Origin: Pilimelia terevasa
GTDB taxonomy: Bacteria; Actinomycetota; Actinomycetes; Mycobacteriales; Micromonosporaceae
DNA: 64,000 nt
NCBI RefSeq assembly: GCF_014647915.1
Contig: NZ_BMQC01000006.1
Location: forward strand, 186,001-250,000
Direction: 5' to 3'
Position numbers and translations under genes: made by a program. Shown here one piece after another: positions 54,021-62,338 of the stretch (the stretch's first letter is position 1; each line of letters starts with the position of its first letter). A model generated the notes under the pieces. The model ran no database searches and was not told the DNA's origin. It saw nothing but the letters and a program-made list of their open reading frames with translations.

Positions 54021-54950
54021 ATGGCAGTTGAGGCGTGGTTCACCGAGGACGACCTGCGCGAGATTGCGGACGGCCGCTCGTTCGACCGGGGTGTCGGCTA
54101 CCGCGACGCGGTGGTGGAGATACGCCACACGCCGGCCGGCGTGTGGGCGAGGGTGCGGGGCACCAGCACCTACACCGTGGAGCTGTCGGGATGTCCGGAC
54201 CTGCTGGACGGCGCCTGCCGCTGCCCGTACGGCGCGGAGGGCGCGTTCTGCAAGCACTGCGTGGCAGTCGGCCTGGCGCTGCTCGACGGCGTCGTCCCGG
54301 AGCCGGCCGAGCCCACCGCCGATCCGGCGGCGCTGCGGAGCTGGCTGCGCACCCTGCCCCACGACGATCTTGTCGATCTCGCCGTGGCCATGGCGCATGA
54401 CTACCCGGCGATCCATGCCGCCCTGATGACCCGCGCGGCCGACGGCGGAGCCCTCGATGTCGTCGACGGTGCGGCTCTGCTGGAGCCGCTGTACGTCGAC
54501 GAATACCTGGACGACCGGGCGGCCCGGCGCTACGCCGACGCCGCCGGTCACGTGCTCGACGTCCTGGCCGCGTTGGCCGACAGCGACCCGGTACGGGCCT
54601 CGAAGCTCTATCGGCGCGCAGTCGAGCAGTTGAGTGCCCAGGCGGCGCAGGCCGACGACTCGTCCGGCGAGATCGCCTCGGCGGCCGCTGCCGCCTACGC
54701 CGGCTATGGCCGGGTCTGCGCCCGAGCGGGTGAGCCGGCACCCGCCGTGCTGGCCGGGTGGCTGGCCGACCTCGTCCTGGACGACCAGTGGGTACTCGAT
54801 GTCGACCTGACCGACTACGCCGACGCGCTCGGTTCCGCGGGGGTGGCCGCTTTCCAGGCGTGCCTGGACGCCCGGCCCAGCTCGCGGCGCGCCGTCACGG
54901 CCCTGCGACTGCGCGACCAGTGCCGCCGGCTCAGGCAGGCCACCGGGTAG
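54021..54950 (+). CDS. SWIM zinc-finger protein
   Basis: A 309-residue protein. The SWIM domain (about 40-95) has the CxCxnCxH pattern in CRCPYGAEGAFCKHC; a longer helical region follows (about 100-309: LRSWLRTLPHDDLVDLAVAMA, repeated VLDVLAALADSDPVRASKLYRRAVEQL). Many SWIM proteins are longer and accompany SNF2 ATPases; this one stands alone and is short, so it may be C-terminally truncated or a distinct small form. The ATG lies directly after a -10-like box, without a ribosome binding site, so leaderless translation is likely. Nucleic-acid or protein-binding role unknown. Confidence 0.85.
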   Translation: MAVEAWFTEDDLREIADGRSFDRGVGYRDAVVEIRHTPAGVWARVRGTSTYTVELSGCPDLLDGACRCPYGAEGAFCKHCVAVGLALLDGVVPEPAEPTADPAALRSWLRTLPHDDLVDLAVAMAHDYPAIHAALMTRAADGGALDVVDGAALLEPLYVDEYLDDRAARRYADAAGHVLDVLAALADSDPVRASKLYRRAVEQLSAQAAQADDSSGEIASAAAAAYAGYGRVCARAGEPAPAVLAGWLADLVLDDQWVLDVDLTDYADALGSAGVAAFQACLDARPSSRRAVTALRLRDQCRRLRQATG

Positions 54951-54962
54951 GGCGGGGAGGCT

Positions 54963-54981
54963 GGAGCGGAGGGACCGCTCC
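54963..54981 (+). terminator. Hairpin after the SWIM gene
   Basis: GGAGCGG/CCGCTCC, 7 bp, 5-base loop, 13 bases after the stop. From 54982 to 55171 nothing further is recognisable. Confidence 0.5.
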
Positions 54982-55171
54982 GCGGTTCCGGCGTCGAGTG
55001 CCCCGGCCACGTCGAGAGCCACGAGCCCGTGCGAGCCCATCCGGACGGAGCGCGATGTCGGTCGGGTCGCCGACGAGCACCGACCCGGCCAGCGCGGCCG
55101 ATCACCTCCGGCAGCGGCCGGACGGGTCTCCCGCGCCGACGGGGCCTCCGGGTCGAACGGCTGTACGCCGC

Positions 55172-55573
55172 TCAGGCCGTGACCCGAGGATGGTGGTCGT
55201 GCCCGTCGGCGGGCGGCGGGGTCCCGTCGGCGCCCCGCCCGGGCACGGCGTCGGCCGGCCAGGTGTACTCGGTGACCGCGCCGCCGCGCACGTCGACCCG
55301 GGCCAGCGGCTCCGCGGCGTCCTGCCAGATCAGGTAGGACCCCTGCGGCAGCGCGTCGATGACAACGCAGTACGAGACCTGGCCCTGGACGTGGCGGGCC
55401 CGGACGGCGGCGTGGGTGCGCTTCCCCGTCGCCCCCGCGCGGCTGACCTCGATCTCGTGGCCGTGCCACCGGTCGTCGGTGTGGATGACCAGCGCACCGA
55501 TCTCCCGGCCGATGTTCAGCATCACCGTGCCCTGACCGGAGGGGGCGAGCGTGTGATGGTGTCCGTGACTCAT
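55172..55573 (-). CDS. Small protein of the DUF4331 operon
   Basis: A 133-residue protein with a His-rich N-terminus (SHGHHHTLAP) and C-terminus (DGHDHHPRV) flanking a beta-rich core (GTVMLNIGREIGALVIHTDDRWHGHEIEVSR with key His/Asp/Glu; SYCVVIDALPQGSYLIW). Cysteine is single. The terminal His clusters suggest metal binding. No signal peptide. Follows the DUF4331 gene by 43 bases with GGAGGGG before its ATG. Function unknown. Confidence 0.72.
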   Translation of the reverse strand: MSHGHHHTLAPSGQGTVMLNIGREIGALVIHTDDRWHGHEIEVSRAGATGKRTHAAVRARHVQGQVSYCVVIDALPQGSYLIWQDAAEPLARVDVRGGAVTEYTWPADAVPGRGADGTPPPADGHDHHPRVTA

Positions 55574-55616
55574 GCTGCCCCTCCGGTCAGGTTCGCGGCG
55601 GCCCCGCGTCGGCCCC

Positions 55617-57008
55617 TCATGACGGGTTGTTGAACCCGTCGAACGGCGTGGGCAGGTACGGGAACACCCGCAGCAGTTCGGCGCTGACATCCTTGATGGA
55701 CAGCCCCTGCTCCACCGCTGTCGCGGCGGCGTCCGGTTTGAAGTTCGCGTCCACCAGCGGCACGGTGGCACCGGCGATCGCGCGCAGCGAGATCGAGACC
55801 ACGTCGTCGGCGATGCGCCGGCCGTTCGGGAACCCGGCGATGTCGCCGCCGACCACCCCGAAGGCGTTCTCCTTGCTGGCCGGCGGAATGGCGGTGTTGA
55901 GCCGCAGCATGTCCGCCTGGAGTTCGCCGGTGTTGTTCTGGAACCCGTCGATCAGGCCGCTCGGGATGCCGGTGAGCAGAATCGCCAGCAGGTCGGCGCG
56001 GGGCTTCTTGGCCTTGTTGAGGCCGACCAGGTTGTCGAACAGGCCCGGGTACAGCACCGGCAGCAGCGCCGCCAGCTCGGGCGTGGCGACGAACTCGGCG
56101 AAGTTCTTGTCCTCGCTGGGCGGCGAGGCGTTCCACCGGTCCTTCTCCGCCATCGGCACGATGACCTCGTTGAACAGCGGGTTGCCGAGCCGCGAGACCT
56201 GCACCTGCGGACCGACGACGACGTCGCCGCCGCCCCGGTGGCCGCGCACCTCGACCTGGCGGCGGCTGGCGGAGGTCCAGATGCCGATGACGGCGGCGGC
56301 GTCCTCGGCGCGGACCCGCTTGCGGCCGTCGCGGCGGACCATGTGCAGCGGGATCTGCAGTGCGATGCTGTGCACGTTGGTCTTGTCGGTGGCGTTGACC
56401 GCCTTGCCGGCGTAGTTGAACAGGTTCTGGCCGACCAGGTGCTTGTCCTGGAACGGGCGCAGGGTGCCCAGGTCGAAGATGGCGCCGAGGTCGACGAAGA
56501 AGGCGTCGGCCCGCTGCCCGGCGAAGACCTTCTCGCCCGTCTTCAGCTTGTGCACGGCGTCCTCGGCGAGCCGGGCGTAGTCCGGGATGGAGATCGTGCC
56601 GACGTTGCACGGCGGACACGGCAGCCTGTTCGCCAGCACCGTGCGCCGGCCGCGGTGGTCGACCTTGGTGACCGAGAAGAACTGGCGGCGGTTCCAGTTC
56701 TCGCTGTCCAGCGACTCGATCTGGCCGGTGTTGTAGAGGAAGGTGCGGTTGTTGCGCAGTTCGGTGCGGAACCGGAACTGGTAGGTGATGTCCGGGCGGG
56801 CGTCGCCGTTGGCGTCGATGTGTACCTCGTAGAGGACGTCGTCGCCGAACTCGAAGAAGTTCGGGCCGCTGGCGGGGGTCTGCAACGGGACGTAGTTGGC
56901 GATGATCGTGACGGTGTCGGGTCGGTCGGGGCTGACGAAGGCGTACAGGTCAGCGCTGTCGGCGACCGGGTCCTTGCTGATTTCCGGTGCTTCGCGGTGG
57001 GAAGACAT
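55617..57008 (-). CDS. DUF4331 family protein
   Basis: A 463-residue protein that matches DUF4331 (start SSHREAPEISKDPVADSADLYAFVSPDRP-like, key residues Ser-His-Arg-Glu and Ala-Asp-Leu-Tyr-Ala-Phe). The whole sequence is beta-rich with family landmarks FEFGDDVLYEVHIDANGD, CPPCNVG and FDGFNN at the end. No signal peptide at the usual place, though family members are often exported. Function unknown. It has AGGAGAG upstream of the ATG and lies between a Tat-signal protein and a His-rich protein, so the three probably work together. Confidence 0.88.
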   Translation of the reverse strand: MSSHREAPEISKDPVADSADLYAFVSPDRPDTVTIIANYVPLQTPASGPNFFEFGDDVLYEVHIDANGDARPDITYQFRFRTELRNNRTFLYNTGQIESLDSENWNRRQFFSVTKVDHRGRRTVLANRLPCPPCNVGTISIPDYARLAEDAVHKLKTGEKVFAGQRADAFFVDLGAIFDLGTLRPFQDKHLVGQNLFNYAGKAVNATDKTNVHSIALQIPLHMVRRDGRKRVRAEDAAAVIGIWTSASRRQVEVRGHRGGGDVVVGPQVQVSRLGNPLFNEVIVPMAEKDRWNASPPSEDKNFAEFVATPELAALLPVLYPGLFDNLVGLNKAKKPRADLLAILLTGIPSGLIDGFQNNTGELQADMLRLNTAIPPASKENAFGVVGGDIAGFPNGRRIADDVVSISLRAIAGATVPLVDANFKPDAAATAVEQGLSIKDVSAELLRVFPYLPTPFDGFNNPS

Positions 57009-57033
57009 TGCTCGGGTCTCTCCTGTCGGAAGG

Positions 57034-57306
57034 TCAGCGGCCAGCGGCCTTGAGGAGGCTGGCTACGAGCTGCTTGTCGGTGATCGTCCTGACGCTTTCC
57101 CCGGAGAAGACATCGATCGTGCCCTCCTTGGCGTCCCGCAGCGAGATGACCAGCGGCGCGCCGTCGTCCTCCTCACCGACCTCGTTGGCGAGACCCAGTC
57201 CGGCGACGGAGGCGACGGAGACGCCGACGCCGGTCGCGGCTAGCGCTAACACCCGACGGCGGGACAACCAGGAGTGGCCCGGGGCGCGGTTACGTGTGGA
57301 ACTCAT
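57034..57306 (-). CDS. Small Tat-exported protein heading the DUF4331 operon
   Basis: A 90-residue protein with a twin-arginine signal (SRRRVLALAATGVGVSVA, about 15-35), followed by only about 45 mature residues (LVISLRDAKEGTIDVFSG, ending LVASLLKAAGR). The Tat signal implies export in a folded state, perhaps with a partner carried along (hitchhiking), such as the adjacent DUF4331 protein which has no signal of its own. GAAAGG upstream. Function unknown. Confidence 0.75.
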   Translation of the reverse strand: MSSTRNRAPGHSWLSRRRVLALAATGVGVSVASVAGLGLANEVGEEDDGAPLVISLRDAKEGTIDVFSGESVRTITDKQLVASLLKAAGR

Positions 57307-57628
57307 GCTTGGCCTTTCGTCGTCGGAACATGACGAGCCGATGCCTGTCAGTACGGGATCGACGGGCCCACGGTTCAGGTATTCGCCGCCGTATGTGCGC
57401 GGGCTCGGGGACCGCCCGACACGCCGATCGGCCAGCGCAGGACACGCCGACAGCGCCGGCACAGACGGCACTTGAGCCTGCCCCGACCCATCCGTCCCAG
57501 CGACCGGACAGCCGCCGGCCCGCTCCCGGCCCCTCGCCGCCGCGGATCGACGACTACCGAACAGGCCGGGTTCGCCTTCCGCCGGGGTGCGCGGTCGCGG
57601 CGCTTCCGTCGGTCGCGGGGGCCGCGTA
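57307..57628. other. Divergent intergenic region
   Basis: Holds the promoter of the DUF4331 operon (minus) and the promoter of the riboswitch-metE transcript (plus). No clear -10/-35, repeat or gene seen. Confidence 0.4.
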
Positions 57629-57831
57629 GCCTGGCGGGCGGTACGGGTTCACCGTCGTCCGCACGTGGGCGGCGGTGTCGCAAGAGGGAACCCGGTGCGA
57701 GTCCGGGACTGCCCCGCAGCGGTGTGGAGGAACGACCGCCGTCGAAGAACACTGAGCCCGTCGGGCTCGGGAAGTGACGGCCAGTAGGTGGGCGCGCGTG
57801 CGCCCGCGCCTCCGAGTCCGAAGACCTGCCC
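57629..57831 (+). ncRNA. Cobalamin (AdoCbl) riboswitch upstream of metE
   Basis: Class I B12 riboswitch landmarks in order: GCGGTACGGGTTC (P2/P3 region), AAGAGGGAACCCGGTGCGAGTCCGGGACTG (key GGGAA, GGTG, GAGTCC elements), CCCCGCAGCGG core, and the B12 box GAGTCCGAAGACCTGCC (57814-57830). Binding of cobalamin is expected to shut off the B12-independent synthase downstream when the cofactor is present. Confidence 0.92.
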
Positions 57832-57853
57832 GTGCCGCATCCGCCGGCACGGG
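57829..57853 (+). terminator. Expression-platform hairpin of the B12 riboswitch
   Basis: Perfect 9-bp stem CCCGTGCCG/CGGCACGGG (57829-57837 with 57845-57853), starting on the last bases of the B12 box so that it competes with the riboswitch fold. No T tract; may act as a terminator-like or translational switch. Confidence 0.6.
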
Positions 57854-57986
57854 TCGGCGGGTGCGGTCGCCGACCTCGTGGGACGGTCGCGCGTCGTGCG
57901 GGCGCGGTCGACTGCGCCCGCCACTTCGCGCCCCTTCCCGGAGTCCGGTGACGTGCCAGGACTTCGAGGGAAGGAATACCGGGCGC

Positions 57987-60248
57987 ATGTACGCACCATT
58001 CGGTACCACCACGGTGCTGGGCTATCCGCGGATCGGCCCGCACCGGGAGTTGAAGTCGGCGGTGGAGGGCTTCTGGGCCGGCCACGTCGACGCGGCGGGC
58101 CTGCTGGCCGCCGCCGCGAAGCTGCGGGAGGACACCTGGCGGACGCTGCGCGACGCCGGGCTGGCGGCCGTCCCGTCGCACACGTTCTCCCTGTACGACC
58201 ACGTGCTGGACACGGCCGTGACCGTCGGCGCGGTGCCGGCGCGGTTCGCGCGGCTCGGCCTGGGCGCGCTGGAGACCTACTTCGCCATGGCGCGCGGGAC
58301 CGACGCCGAGCCGGCCCTGGAACTGACGAAGTGGTTCGACACCAACTACCACTACCTGGTGCCCGAGATCGGCCCGGACACCGCGTTCGCCGCCGACCCC
58401 GGCCGGCTGCTGGCGGAGGTCGCGCAGGCCCGGTCACTGGGGATCGAGACCCGGCCGGTCCTGGTCGGACCCGCGACGTTCCTGCTGCTGGCCAAGGCGG
58501 ACGCCGCGGCTCCGGCGGGCTTCGACCCGCTGTCCCGGCTGGACGACCTGGTCGAGGTGTACGGGGCACTGCTGGCCGCCCTGCACGGGGCCGGGGTGGC
58601 CTGGGTGCAGTTGGACGAACCGGCGTACGTCGGCGACCGGACTCCGGCGCAGATCGCGGCGCTGGCGCGGGCGTACCGGCGGCTCGCGGCTCTGCCGGCG
58701 CGGCCGCAGATCTTCGTGGCCACGTACTTCGGCGCGCTGGGCGAGGCCCTGCCGGCGCTGCTGGACACGCCGGTGGAGGCGGTCGGCCTCGACCTCGTGG
58801 CGGGACCGGAGAACCTGGACGGGCTGGCCGCGCACGGGCAGATGCCGTGGCGGACGGTCGTGGCGGGGCTGGTCGACGGCCGCAACGTCTGGCGTACGGA
58901 CCTGCGGGCGGCCGCGGCGAAGGCGGCGGCGCTGCGGGAGCTGTGCGACCGGGTGGCCGTGTCCACCTCCTGCTCGCTGCTGCACGTCCCGGTCGACCTG
59001 GACGCCGAGGTGGATCTGGACCCGCGCCTGCGGGAGCGGCTGGCGTTCGCCCGGCAGAAGGTGGACGAGGTCGTCGCGCTGGGCGCGGCGGTCCGCGACG
59101 GCGCGGACGGGTTGCCGCCGGCCGTCGCGGCGCCTCCCCCGCACTGGCGGGACGAGAAGGTGCGGGACCGGCTGGCGGCCCTCGGGCCGGGGCAGCGCCG
59201 ACGGGTGCCGTACCCGCGGCGGGCCGCCGCCCAGCGGGAGCGGTGGGGGCTGCCGGTCCTGCCGACGACGACGATCGGGTCGTTCCCGCAGACGGCGGAG
59301 ATCCGGCGGGCCCGGGCGGCGTGGCGGGCCGGGCGGCTGGCCGAGTCCGACTACGTCGCGCGGATGCGGTCGGAGATCGACGCGGTGCTCGCCTTCCAGG
59401 AGCGGGTCGGGCTGGACGTGCTGGTGCACGGGGAGCCGGAGCGCAGCGACATGGTGCAGTACTTCGCCGAGCGGCTGTCCGGGTTCGCGGCGACCGCCCA
59501 CGGCTGGGTGCAGTCGTACGGCTCGCGGTGCGTCCGCCCGCCGATCCTGTTCGGCGACGTGGCCCGGCCGGCGCCGATGACGGTGGCGTGGTCGGCGTAC
59601 GCGCAGTCGCGCACCGACCGCCCGGTCAAGGGGATGCTGACCGGGCCGACGACGATCCTGGCCTGGTCGTTCGTCCGCGAGGACCAGGCGCTGGCGGACA
59701 CGGCGATGCAGGTGGCGCTCGCCCTGCGCGACGAGGTGGGTGACCTGGAGCGGGCCGGGATCGGGGTCATCCAGGTGGACGAGCCGGCGCTGCGGGAGCT
59801 GCTGCCGCTGCGCGCCCGCGACCACCGGGCCTACCTGGACTGGGCGGTGGCGGCGTTCCAGATCGCCACCGCGGGCGCCGCAGAGGCGACCCAGATCCAC
59901 ACGCACCTGTGCTACTCGGAGTTCGGCGCGGTCCTGCCGGCGATCGAGGCGCTGGACGCCGACGTGACGAGCATCGAGGCGTCCCGGTCGAGGATGGAGG
60001 TCCTGGCCGACCTGGCCTCCGCGGGCTACGGCCGGGGCGTGGGTCCGGGGGTGTACGACATCCACTCGCCGCGGGTGCCGGAGCAGGCCGAGGTGGTGGC
60101 GGCGCTGCGCGCCGCGGTCGCCGCGGTCCCGGCCGAGCGGGTCTGGGTGAACCCGGACTGCGGGCTGAAGACGCGCGGGTACGACGAGGTGGAGCGGGCG
60201 CTGACCCGCCTGGTCGCCGCCGCCCGCCAGGTGCGCGCGGACCAGTGA
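57987..60248 (+). CDS. metE: Cobalamin-independent methionine synthase MetE
   Basis: A 753-residue enzyme that transfers a methyl group from 5-methyl-THF-polyglutamate to homocysteine. Two TIM-barrel halves: N-terminal (about 1-390, [19 protein letters not shown] start) and C-terminal (about 420-753) with [21 protein letters not shown], the zinc ligands in HTHLCYSEF (His, Cys) and NPDCGLKTR (Cys), plus a Glu in between. Full length. ATG 57987 with AAGGAA upstream. Expression under the B12 riboswitch makes it the vitamin-free alternative to MetH. Confidence 0.96.
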   Translation: MYAPFGTTTVLGYPRIGPHRELKSAVEGFWAGHVDAAGLLAAAAKLREDTWRTLRDAGLAAVPSHTFSLYDHVLDTAVTVGAVPARFARLGLGALETYFAMARGTDAEPALELTKWFDTNYHYLVPEIGPDTAFAADPGRLLAEVAQARSLGIETRPVLVGPATFLLLAKADAAAPAGFDPLSRLDDLVEVYGALLAALHGAGVAWVQLDEPAYVGDRTPAQIAALARAYRRLAALPARPQIFVATYFGALGEALPALLDTPVEAVGLDLVAGPENLDGLAAHGQMPWRTVVAGLVDGRNVWRTDLRAAAAKAAALRELCDRVAVSTSCSLLHVPVDLDAEVDLDPRLRERLAFARQKVDEVVALGAAVRDGADGLPPAVAAPPPHWRDEKVRDRLAALGPGQRRRVPYPRRAAAQRERWGLPVLPTTTIGSFPQTAEIRRARAAWRAGRLAESDYVARMRSEIDAVLAFQERVGLDVLVHGEPERSDMVQYFAERLSGFAATAHGWVQSYGSRCVRPPILFGDVARPAPMTVAWSAYAQSRTDRPVKGMLTGPTTILAWSFVREDQALADTAMQVALALRDEVGDLERAGIGVIQVDEPALRELLPLRARDHRAYLDWAVAAFQIATAGAAEATQIHTHLCYSEFGAVLPAIEALDADVTSIEASRSRMEVLADLASAGYGRGVGPGVYDIHSPRVPEQAEVVAALRAAVAAVPAERVWVNPDCGLKTRGYDEVERALTRLVAAARQVRADQ

Positions 60249-60252
60249 CGAC

Positions 60253-60283
60253 GGTGGGGCGGCCCGCGGTGGGCCGCCCCACC
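60253..60283. terminator. Bidirectional terminator between metE and the valine operon
   Basis: Perfect 13-bp stem GGTGGGGCGGCCC/GGGCCGCCCCACC with a 5-base loop, 4 bases after the metE stop and 6 bases before the opposing remnant's stop. Confidence 0.85.
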
Positions 60284-60288
60284 CCGCG

Positions 60289-60393
60289 CTACCGGTCGGT
60301 GAAGGCCGGAGCGCGCTTGCCGAGGAACGCGGCCACGGCGTCGCGGCGCTCGACCAGCACCGCGCCCGGTCCGGCCGCCGGCGAGGCGGTCAC
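60289..60393 (-). pseudogene. C-terminal remnant of an enoyl-CoA hydratase gene
   Basis: A 34-codon reading from GTG 60393 (overlapping the mmsB stop) to 60289. Its second half, VERRDAVAAFLGKRAPAF, is the characteristic last helix of actinobacterial enoyl-CoA hydratases (usually ...EDRREGVAAFLEKR.P.F). Everything before that, about 230 residues with the crotonase fold, is gone, leaving an Ala/Gly-rich start that may be the original N-terminus. This looks like an internal in-frame deletion of the last gene of the valine operon. It is translated in principle, but cannot be an enzyme. Confidence 0.7.
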
Positions 60394-61289
60394 CGGGTCT
60401 CCTCCGGCGCGCGCCCGGCGCGGTCGGCGATGGCGGTGACGATGGCGGAGAAGTCGCGGCCGTCGGCGTCCGCGGCGACGAACGCCTCGTACCGGCCCGC
60501 GGCCGCGGCGCCGAGGTGGGCCGGTACCCCGGTGGCGGCGGCGGCGTCCCGGGCCAGGCGCAGGTCCTTGAGCATGAGGGCGGCGGCGAACCCGCCCGCG
60601 TAGCCGCGGTTGGCCGGCGAGTCGGGCACCGGCCCCGGGACGGGGCAGTACCGGGTCAGCGCCCAGCACTGCCCGGAGGACGCGGCCGCCACGTCGAACA
60701 GCGCCTGGTCGGTCAGGCCGAGCGCCCGGCCGAGTACGAACGCCTCCGACACCGCGATCATGGAGATCCCGAGGATCATGTTGTTGCAGATCTTGGCGGC
60801 CTGGCCGGCACCCGACGGCCCGCAGTGGACCGCGCGGGCGCCCATCGCCTCCAGCAGCGGCGCGGCCCGCCCGTACCCGGCCGCGTCCCCGCCGACCATG
60901 AAGGTCAGCGTGCCGTCCCGGGCCCCGGCGACGCCCCCGGAGACCGGCGCGTCGACCGGTACCGCCCCGGCGGCGCGGGCCTGCGCGGCCGCGGCGCGGG
61001 CGTCCTCGACGGCCACCGTGGAGCAGTCGACCAGCAGGGTGCCGGCGGACACCCGCGGCAGGACGGCGGCGTAGCACTCGCGCAGGTGGGCGCCGGTGGG
61101 CAGCATGGTGACGACGGTGTCGGCACCGGACACCGCCGCCGCGGCGGTCGGGGCGAGCGCGATGCCCGCGGCGCGGGCGGCGTCCGCGGCCTCCGGCGCG
61201 GGGTCGTAGCCGGTGACCGGGTGGCCGGCCCCGGCGAGGTTGGCGGCCATCGGGCCGCCCATGTTGCCCAGTCCCAGGAACGCGATCAT
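60390..61289 (-). CDS. mmsB: 3-Hydroxyisobutyrate dehydrogenase
   Basis: A 299-residue NAD-dependent dehydrogenase of valine degradation, oxidising 3-hydroxyisobutyrate to methylmalonate semialdehyde. Rossmann loop GLGNMGGPMA (5-14), substrate loop DAPVSGGVAGA (about 117-127), and catalytic Lys in GQAAKICNNM (about 170). ATG 61289 overlaps the stop of the hydrolase gene (ATGA). Full-length for the family. Confidence 0.92.
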   Translation of the reverse strand: MIAFLGLGNMGGPMAANLAGAGHPVTGYDPAPEAADAARAAGIALAPTAAAAVSGADTVVTMLPTGAHLRECYAAVLPRVSAGTLLVDCSTVAVEDARAAAAQARAAGAVPVDAPVSGGVAGARDGTLTFMVGGDAAGYGRAAPLLEAMGARAVHCGPSGAGQAAKICNNMILGISMIAVSEAFVLGRALGLTDQALFDVAAASSGQCWALTRYCPVPGPVPDSPANRGYAGGFAAALMLKDLRLARDAAAATGVPAHLGAAAAGRYEAFVAADADGRDFSAIVTAIADRAGRAPEETR

Positions 61290-62338
61290 CGGGGTCCTTC
61301 CGCGGTCAGATCCAGTGGCGGCGTGGCGGGGGCGAAGCACGCGGCGACCGCGGCCTCGTCGACGCCGTCGAGGGTGGCCGGTCGCCAGCGCGGCCGGCGG
61401 TCCTTGTCGATGATCTGCGCGCGGATCCCCTCGGCCAGGTCGGGGTGGCGCAGCAGCGCGGCGGACAGGCGGTACTCCTGGGTCAGCGCCGCGCGCAGGT
61501 CCGGCAGGCCGGCGGCGGTGCGCAGCGAGCGCAGCGTGACCGCGAGCGAGGTGGGCGACCGGCCGGCGATCTCCTTGGCCGCGGCCTGCGCGGCCGGGTC
61601 GGGGTGGGCGGCGAGCCGGTCCAGGACCGCGGCGACCGAGTCACCGGCGTAGCAGGCGTCGATCCAGGTCCGGGCCGCGGCCAGCTCCCCCGGCGGCGGG
61701 GTGTCGGTGAGCGAGGCGACGGCGTCGGCAGCGTCGCGGCGGGCCAGGGCCAGGCGCAGGTACGGCAGCCGCGCGGCCGGGACGTAGCGGTCGGCCAGGC
61801 CAGCGGCGATCGCGTCGGCGGCGCCGACCGGGGTGCCGGTCAGCGCGAGGTGGGTGCCCAGCTCCCCGGGGGCGCGGGAGAGCAGCCAACTGCCGCCGAC
61901 GTCGGGGTGGAAGCCGATGCCGACCTCGGGCATCGCCAGCCGGGAGCGCTCCGTGACCAGCCGGATCCGGGCGTGCGCGGCGACGCCGATCCCGCCGCCC
62001 ATGACCAGCCCGTCCATCCACGCCACCACCGGCTTGGGGTAGGCGGCGATGGCCGCGTTCAGCCGGTACTCGTCGGCCCAGAAGCGCAGCGCGCCGTCGC
62101 CGCCGGACACCGCGTCGGCGTGGATCGCGCGGATGTCCCCACCCGCGCACAGGCCCCGCTCCCCCGCCCCGGTCACCAGGACCGTGCGGACGCGGTCGGA
62201 GCCGGCCCACAGGTCGAGCGTGCGGTGCGCGATGGCGACCATCTCGCCGGTCAGGGCGTTGAGCGCGCGGGGCCGGTTGAGGGTGAGGTGGCCCAGGTGG
62301 CCGGTCAGGCGGGCGATGACCGGCGGGGCGGCGCTCAC
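61286..62338 (-). CDS. 3-Hydroxyisobutyryl-CoA hydrolase
   Basis: A 350-residue crotonase-fold thioesterase. Oxyanion loop CAGGDIRA, then GGGIGVAAHARIRL and MPEVGIGFHPDVGG (the Glu and Asp used by HIBYL-CoA hydrolases; plain hydratases differ), and a C-terminal helical extension typical of HIBCH. It removes CoA in the valine pathway just before MmsB. GTG 62338 overlaps the acyl-CoA dehydrogenase stop by 4 bases (GTGA). Confidence 0.9.
   Translation of the reverse strand: MSAAPPVIARLTGHLGHLTLNRPRALNALTGEMVAIAHRTLDLWAGSDRVRTVLVTGAGERGLCAGGDIRAIHADAVSGGDGALRFWADEYRLNAAIAAYPKPVVAWMDGLVMGGGIGVAAHARIRLVTERSRLAMPEVGIGFHPDVGGSWLLSRAPGELGTHLALTGTPVGAADAIAAGLADRYVPAARLPYLRLALARRDAADAVASLTDTPPPGELAAARTWIDACYAGDSVAAVLDRLAAHPDPAAQAAAKEIAGRSPTSLAVTLRSLRTAAGLPDLRAALTQEYRLSAALLRHPDLAEGIRAQIIDKDRRPRWRPATLDGVDEAAVAACFAPATPPLDLTAEGPR

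Noticed and set aside
54982-55171. Possible gene fragment after the SWIM gene
   Set aside because: Short stretches look protein-like in more than one frame, none consistent or recognisable.
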